Assembly: GCA_019894815.1 (NCBI GenBank)
Contig: JAGXNU010000085.1
Coordinates: 1-8,514 of the forward strand
Origin: Promethearchaeota archaeon
GTDB lineage: Archaea > Asgardarchaeota > Lokiarchaeia > Sigyniarchaeales > SOKP01
Length of the DNA: 8,514 bases
Direction: 5' to 3'
Shown here: positions 5,024-8,514 of the stretch, in pieces
Layout: every line of letters begins with the position of its first letter
How positions within the stretch are numbered: the first letter of the stretch is position 1
Made by a program: the position numbers and the translations under genes
The notes under the pieces: model-generated
What the model was told of the DNA's origin: nothing
Databases searched by the model: none
Seen by the model: the letters and a program-made list of their open reading frames with translations, nothing else

Positions 5024-5045
5024 AATTTGGATCCACCAAATTTGG
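5024..5045. promoter_or_regulatory. Palindromic site upstream of SCP2 copy A
   Basis: CCAAATTTGG (5036-5045) is a perfect 10-bp palindrome. TTTGG (5026-5030) pairs as a further half-site with CCAAA (5036-5040), and AATTTGG occurs twice (5024-5030 and 5039-5045). The cluster lies 22-43 bp before the ATG at 5002, where a bound protein would block or assist transcription. Confidence 0.35.
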
Positions 5046-5147
5046 AGTATTGGCGCTAATTGTATGATAGTTATAAAATTCGGTACTATAAATAATTATA
5101 TAATATCTATTTAATATGGTGTGATATTAGACGAAAACGGGATAAAT

Positions 5148-5591
5148 TTATCCCCTCATACCATTTTTTTTCTTGAGATACTCAACAAAAAGCCTGAAAA
5201 TTTTAACATAATGTAGTCCTTGTGAAAGATCTCCCTCAACTCTAAGCTGACCTTTCATAAAAGCATCCGTTCCACTGATTTCCCCTTTTAAAATCTGAAT
5301 TATCAATTTTTTAGTATAGCCTACCTTGAACGTTGCTTCAGGATTGGACCCTTTTTCATAGGATAATTTACCTTCTAATACATTGAGCCAATAATTATAA
5401 CCTACATCGAGTACATTGGTTTGATAAATATCGTCATAACCCGATAATTCTTCTCTAAGTTCTTCTGCATTATTTACTATTTTTATTCCTGCCTTAATGA
5501 TTTTCTCTAAAACCGGGATGAATTTATCATCCTCTTGTTCTAAAATTGAAATTAACGAACTTAACGAACTTAAAGGTTCACGATTGACCAT
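5148..5591 (-). CDS. SCP2 sterol-carrier-like domain protein (copy B)
   Basis: A protein of 147 residues from the ATG at 5591; a TTG at 5600 would add MNS but is less likely. Features shared with copy A are the helical N-terminal part (DDKFIPVLEKIIKAGIKIVN, about 22-40), strands DVGYNYWLNVLEGKLSY and EATFKVGYT, the helix KKLIIQILKGEISGTDAFM and the SCP2 signature KGQLRVEGDLSQGLHYVKIF at about 113-132. The fold encloses a lipid in a tunnel; tandem copies with diverged N-terminal halves may have different ligands or form heterodimers, which is inference. Stop to the next start is 145 bp, so the two copies may be transcribed separately. Near the start, two 9-bp tandem repeats (TTAACGAAC, 5552-5569) encode the LSSLSS stretch. 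Confidence 0.7.
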   Translation of the reverse strand: MVNREPLSSLSSLISILEQEDDKFIPVLEKIIKAGIKIVNNAEELREELSGYDDIYQTNVLDVGYNYWLNVLEGKLSYEKGSNPEATFKVGYTKKLIIQILKGEISGTDAFMKGQLRVEGDLSQGLHYVKIFRLFVEYLKKKNGMRG

Positions 5592-5742
5592 AGAATTCAA
5601 TAGAGTTATAATTACAAAACCTTATACCTATAATTATTTATCTTCTTCCAAATATTTATTTGTTTTCTTTAAAGATTTGCCATCCTATGATATCATAATG
5701 AGAATCTAAAATAAGTGAAACAACCGAAATTTGAAAAATTAT

Positions 5743-6315
5743 TTAATTTGGTTTATGAAATCTAATAAAGATTTTTTTGTCAACCTCTTCCTTAGAAGAT
5801 ATTTTGAATCCAACATCATTACCAAGATCAATGAAATATTTAAGGTCTTGTTCCTTGTTCCAATGCGTGCCATAACCAGTATCAATTTCTTTATCTCCTA
5901 TTACTACTTTTACTTCGGTACCATAAAATTCCTTGTTATTATCTCCTTTTTTAGTGATAACCATGTCCCACAATACTAATTCTCCCCCCTTTTTTAGCAC
6001 ACGGTAAATCTCTTTAAAAATTTCTTGGCGATTCTCCATTGGCACATACATGAACATGTAAAATGCTGTTACAGTCTCAAAAGTTCCATCTAAAAAGTGT
6101 AATTCCTTCGCATCCATGATGATTTTCAAATCATTTCCATCAGGTGCGTCTTCTAATTCGCTTTTTTTGCGATCTATTGTAATTACCTGCGCTCCTTTAT
6201 AAATACCGATAATACCCTCACCTCCGCCTCCAATATCTAAAATTCTTCCATTTAATTCCACGCTAGTGAGTTCTATTCGTTGTGGATTTATGAAAAACAT
6301 CTTATCTTCTGCCAT
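5743..6315 (-). CDS. Class I SAM-dependent methyltransferase (Methyltransf_11-like)
   Basis: A 190-residue soluble Rossmann-fold methyltransferase. Motif I is ILDIGGGGEGIIG (25-37), which binds the methionine part of SAM; the acidic residue after strand two is D48 in VITIDRK; MDAKELHFLDGTFETVTAFY (67-86) covers the adenine loop and motif II; VLKKGGELVLWD (106-117) is motif III with the following strand. The N-terminal FFINPQRIELTSVEL precedes the core. It is short for the family (lacking a large substrate cap), so the acceptor cannot be predicted; small molecules are as likely as proteins or RNA. The start is ATG at 6315. An inverted repeat around a TATA-like sequence lies about 67-105 bp upstream. 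Nothing in the neighbouring genes tells its substrate. Confidence 0.8.
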   Translation of the reverse strand: MAEDKMFFINPQRIELTSVELNGRILDIGGGGEGIIGIYKGAQVITIDRKKSELEDAPDGNDLKIIMDAKELHFLDGTFETVTAFYMFMYVPMENRQEIFKEIYRVLKKGGELVLWDMVITKKGDNNKEFYGTEVKVVIGDKEIDTGYGTHWNKEQDLKYFIDLGNDVGFKISSKEEVDKKIFIRFHKPN

Positions 6316-6381
6316 ATATTAATCATCTTGTAATGCGAGTAGAAATCTAACTTATGAAATTGATTCCCTTGATAATTATAA

Positions 6382-6419
6382 CTTGAGTAAATTATATTTA
6401 AAATTTGCTCTTACTCAAG
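6382..6419. promoter_or_regulatory. 9-bp inverted repeat bracketing a TATA-like sequence
   Basis: CTTGAGTAA (6382-6390) and TTACTCAAG (6411-6419) are perfect inverted copies separated by 20 bases that contain TTAAATATAA (minus strand, 6391-6400). A transcript started from that box would run left to the methyltransferase gene with a leader of roughly 55 bases. Half-sites on both sides of a TATA box are a typical repressor arrangement; the pair could also form a hairpin in RNA. Confidence 0.45.
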
Positions 6420-6424
6420 AGATT

Positions 6425-6459
6425 TTTTATAAATTTAATAATTCAGATTGCAAAATCTG
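6425..6459 (+). promoter_or_regulatory. Plus-strand TATA-like box followed by a GCAA-loop hairpin
   Basis: TTTTATAAATTT (about 6426-6437) is a good archaeal TATA candidate on the plus strand, and CAGATT-GCAA-AATCTG (6444-6459) is a perfect 6-bp stem with a GNRA-type loop lying where transcription would begin. It may be an operator, or a promoter for a leader of about 130 bases in front of the gene at 6587. A second TATA candidate nearer that gene is ATATTAAATT (6551-6560). Confidence 0.3.
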
Positions 6460-6586
6460 CTTAAAATTTAATAGCTAACAATGAAAATCCATCCAAGTTT
6501 AATGAAATCTTAGTCGTGTAAATATCAAGAAACCCGTGTTATTAAACAGAATATTAAATTATCAATCAATATCAATTAGATGAATA

Positions 6587-6973
6587 ATGATGAATAAAGA
6601 AAAATACTATAAAATATTGTTCCTTGTTGCTGCTTTGTATAATATCATTAATTCAGTGACCTTCATTTTAGTATCTATTGTTGCTACTGATCTTTTCCCC
6701 TTTTTCGGAGTTGAAATACCCCCCAGCATGATTTGGTTACAATTATCTTTAATTTTAATAGCGCTATTAGGCGTAGGATATATCTTAGTTAGTCGGGATA
6801 TTTCAAAAAATCATGGGTTAGTGTTTATTGGAGGTTTAGCTAAGTTATCCTTTTTCCTAATGAGCTTGCTTTATTTTTTTATCGGAGACTTAAATATATT
6901 AATAGTTTTGCTTGGAAGCGTTGATCTTATCATGGTAATTTTATTTATGGAATTTCTAGTGAAAAATCGATAA
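6587..6973 (+). CDS. Small four-helix integral membrane protein, function unknown
   Basis: A 128-residue protein made almost wholly of four membrane segments at about residues 10-33, 47-69, 78-99 and 101-124, with short loops and a Lys-rich start (MMNKEKYYK). Noticeable residues in or near the membrane are N19, the GVGY turn at 62-65, K86 in helix three (GGLAKL) and D113 in helix four (VDLIM). The overall pattern resembles a widespread family of about 130-residue uncharacterised bacterial membrane proteins with a conserved G-x-GY, Lys and Asp, as I recall it; no function can be given. Two ATG codons open the frame (6587 and 6590). It converges on the aldolase gene with only two bases between the stop codons. 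Confidence 0.75.
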   Translation: MMNKEKYYKILFLVAALYNIINSVTFILVSIVATDLFPFFGVEIPPSMIWLQLSLILIALLGVGYILVSRDISKNHGLVFIGGLAKLSFFLMSLLYFFIGDLNILIVLLGSVDLIMVILFMEFLVKNR

Positions 6974-6975
6974 AA

Positions 6976-7971
6976 TTATTCCAAAATAAATTTAGCTTGA
7001 TTTGTAGAACCCAATACTTCAGTGTTTTTTCTTTTTATCATTTTTATGATTTCTTCACGAGCCAGACCTAAATATTGCCTTGGATCGAAATGATCTGGAT
7101 GTTCCTGTAAATATTTTCTTACCATTGCTGTGAATAATAAGCGACTATCTGTAGCAATGTTAATTTTGCATACTCCTAATTGAGAAGCTTTGCGTAATTG
7201 AGATTCTGGAATACCAAAAGCTTGTGTAATTGAACCTCCGTTTGAATTTATAATATCAACGTGTTCTTTCAAAACTGAGGAAGCACCGTGGAGTACGATA
7301 GGATAATTCTTTAATCGCTTACTTATTTCTTGAAGGATATCAAACCTTAAATTAGGTATATCTGATTCTTTTTCTACTATGAATTTATAGGCACCGTGAG
7401 AAGTTCCAATTGCGATTGCTAAAGAATCACATTCAGTTCTCTTAACAAAATCTTCCACTTTTTCTGGATCTGTGAATTTAGAGGGAGTTCTTTCTTGATT
7501 TTTATCAATTCTTTCAACTACTCCTAATTCAGCTTCCACACTTACATCCAATTCTTTAGCATATTTAACAACTTCTCTTGTTAGCTTAATGTTGCTTTCA
7601 TAGTCTAAATGACTACCATCAATCATAACACTTGAAAATCCATTGTCTATGCATGATTTACACTGTTTAAAGGTTTTCCCGTGATCTAGATGTAATGAAA
7701 TAGGGATATTCCATCCATTACTTTTGCTAAATTCGACAAATCCCATAGTAAGATATTTCAGAATAATCGGATTAGCATAATTCAAGGAAATCAAATTGAT
7801 TTGGACAATAACAGGGGAATTAGATTCCCCACAACCCGTAATGATTGCTTGCATCTGCTCCAGATTGCTAGCATTATATCCAGGAATAGCAAATTTGTTC
7901 TTTAATGCAACTTCAAACATTTTTTTAGTATTTCTCAATCCTAACTCTCTAAACGAGGTCATAAAGATCAT
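6976..7971 (-). CDS. fba: Class II fructose-1,6-bisphosphate aldolase
   Basis: A 331-residue zinc-dependent TIM-barrel aldolase that cleaves fructose-1,6-bisphosphate to DHAP and glyceraldehyde-3-phosphate, or joins them in gluconeogenesis. SLHLDHGKTF (92-101) supplies the catalytic D96 and zinc ligand H97, SVMIDGSHLDYE follows at 114-125, VEAELG (146-151) is conserved, GTSHGAYKF (189-197) gives zinc ligand H192 and VLHGASS (226-232) H228. CKINIATDSRLLF (268-280) binds DHAP. The pattern, including the C-terminal IKRKNTEVLGS, closely follows the Helicobacter-type class IIB enzymes; related ketohexose-bisphosphate aldolases cannot be excluded. The start is ATG at 7971; ATG at 7962 (MTSFREL) is an alternative. 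A minus-strand TATATAAT at 8005-8012 fits as its promoter. The class II type is bacterial-like, whereas many archaea use unrelated aldolases. Confidence 0.88.
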   Translation of the reverse strand: MIFMTSFRELGLRNTKKMFEVALKNKFAIPGYNASNLEQMQAIITGCGESNSPVIVQINLISLNYANPIILKYLTMGFVEFSKSNGWNIPISLHLDHGKTFKQCKSCIDNGFSSVMIDGSHLDYESNIKLTREVVKYAKELDVSVEAELGVVERIDKNQERTPSKFTDPEKVEDFVKRTECDSLAIAIGTSHGAYKFIVEKESDIPNLRFDILQEISKRLKNYPIVLHGASSVLKEHVDIINSNGGSITQAFGIPESQLRKASQLGVCKINIATDSRLLFTAMVRKYLQEHPDHFDPRQYLGLAREEIIKMIKRKNTEVLGSTNQAKFILE

Positions 7972-8004
7972 TTTTCGTTTGGTTATTTTTCATAATGTTG
8001 TATC

Positions 8005-8012
8005 ATTATATA
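8005..8012 (-). promoter_or_regulatory. TATA-like box of the aldolase gene
   Basis: TATATAAT on the minus strand is centred about 38 bp upstream of the ATG at 7971, predicting a leader of about 10 bases. It lies within a dyad, ATCAT (8002-8006) and ATGAT (8012-8016), which could be an operator covering the box. Confidence 0.4.
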
Positions 8013-8151
8013 TGATTTAATATTAGTCTATTCTCTATTTATTTAGATTTGAGAGGAATTTAGCATCATATCTTATAAATCAACCATCAGATTCTGTGAC
8101 GATGTATAATTATTTGCCAAAACACTTTTAATTTTTCAAAATTCATGTAAA

Positions 8152-8193
8152 TCAAAGAAACATTTATGCTTCAAAGAAATATTTATATTTATA
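8152..8193 (+). promoter_or_regulatory. Direct repeat leading into the TATA box of the LVIVD-repeat gene
   Basis: TCAAAGAAACATTTAT (8152-8167) and TCAAAGAAATATTTAT (8171-8186) are 16-bp direct repeats differing at one base, with a period of 19 bp. The second runs into TTTATATTTATA (8182-8193), a TATA box about 28 bp before the ATG at 8216, consistent with a leaderless mRNA. Confidence 0.5.
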
Positions 8194-8215
8194 CTGATAA
8201 TCATAATATAATATT

Positions 8216-8514
8216 ATGATCTCCAAAAATTTTAGAACTGTGATAAATTATACCTTTTTAATATTTATCTTAATTTCGATCATATTTACATCAACTATAA
8301 CATTTTCCAATTACAAAATTGACCAAAAAGATTCGAACATTGAATCAATAACTTCTGTTCAATATTTACCTATTAATGCGGGACAATATAGTGAATCCTT
8401 CAATATGAGCCAAATAAGTATGATTGACGAATCTGGACTGCTAAAATCCACATTTGTTGCTGGAAATTATGCATATCTTGCCGATAGTGATTTTGGGCTA
8501 AGAATATTAAATAT
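8216..8514 (+). CDS. Exported LVIVD-repeat (beta-propeller-like) protein, 5' part
   Basis: The first 99 codons of a gene that runs off the right edge. The protein opens with MISKNFRTVINY and a hydrophobic segment at about residues 13-31 (FLIFILISIIFTSTITF), a signal peptide or membrane anchor. After a polar Asp/Ser/Asn-rich linker comes STFVAGNYAYLADSDFGLRI at about 78-97, a typical LVIVD repeat ('V-GNYAYVAD-GLRIIDI'). Such repeats build propeller-like surface proteins in archaea and bacteria, often long and acting in adhesion or as scaffolds outside the cell. The start is ATG at 8216, supported by the TATA box at 8182-8193. The total length and any C-terminal anchor lie outside the window. 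Confidence 0.75.
   Translation, partial: MISKNFRTVINYTFLIFILISIIFTSTITFSNYKIDQKDSNIESITSVQYLPINAGQYSESFNMSQISMIDESGLLKSTFVAGNYAYLADSDFGLRILN

Noticed and set aside
4875..5114. Plus-strand open frame opposite SCP2 copy A
   Set aside because: Most of it lies antisense to a well-supported gene and the rest runs through an AT-rich promoter region; no family pattern.
5497..5709. Plus-strand open frame across the start of SCP2 copy B
   Set aside because: Antisense shadow followed by intergenic sequence; low-complexity protein with no recognisable pattern.
5731..5979. Plus-strand open frame within the methyltransferase gene
   Set aside because: Antisense to the conserved methyltransferase C-terminal half; its Phe/Ile-rich product is an artefact of AT-rich DNA.
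6481..6513. ATG frame of ten codons (MKIHPSLMKS) before the membrane protein
   Set aside because: Too short and without a ribosome site or conservation that could be seen here.
7796..8020. Plus-strand open frame over the aldolase start
   Set aside because: Antisense to the aldolase N-terminal region and its promoter.
8331..8339. GATTCGAAC, matching part of the tRNA T loop, as a possible attachment site
   Set aside because: Only nine bases match, it lies inside the LVIVD-repeat coding sequence, and no integrase or element boundary is visible.

Overview
The window looks like chromosomal DNA of an Asgard archaeon (Promethearchaeota), most likely a Lokiarchaeia-type lineage. The DNA is strongly AT-rich. 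TATA-like boxes lie about 25-30 bp before several starts and good Shine-Dalgarno sites are rare, which suggests many leaderless mRNAs. One tRNA carries what looks like an archaeal bulge-helix-bulge intron. The gene content includes a Roadblock/LC7 protein, a tandem longin-like protein, two SCP2-like lipid-binding proteins, membrane-anchored winged-helix/zinc-ribbon proteins and an LVIVD-repeat surface protein. The lineage is an inference; no rRNA or marker gene is present.

Layout. 1-128 (-) is the 5' end of a probable TIM-barrel sugar isomerase/epimerase, divergent from 231-1211 (+), a creatininase-family hydrolase resembling 3-dehydro-scyllo-inosose hydrolase (IolN type). Together they hint at inositol or sugar-acid catabolism. 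1327-1833 and 2-kb-mark neighbour 1941-2456 (both -) are tandem paralogs with two membrane segments, a winged helix and a zinc ribbon; each has the same 15-bp element at the same distance upstream. 2590-2949 (-) is a Roadblock/LC7 protein and 3018-3815 (-) a two-domain longin/roadblock-like protein, both plausible parts of the small-GTPase machinery. 3816-4361 is a palindrome-dense non-coding stretch with two doubtful small reading frames. 4362-4464 (-) is tRNA-Arg(UCG), with a 28-nt intron predicted in the variable loop. 4553-5002 and 5148-5591 (-) are tandem SCP2-like paralogs. 5743-6315 (-) is a small class I methyltransferase. 6587-6973 (+) is a four-helix membrane protein that converges, with a 2-nt gap, on 6976-7971 (-), a class II fructose-bisphosphate aldolase. 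From 8216 (+) an exported LVIVD-repeat protein runs off the end.

The genes do not form one operon: nearly every intergenic gap is 70-270 bp and holds its own TATA-like box. Two local duplications (winged-helix/zinc-ribbon pair, SCP2 pair) and the roadblock/longin pair dominate the middle. No mobile element, CRISPR array or obvious defence system is visible. The most interesting points are the unusually placed tRNA intron, the shared upstream element of the membrane winged-helix pair, and the clustered palindromes at 3825-4044.
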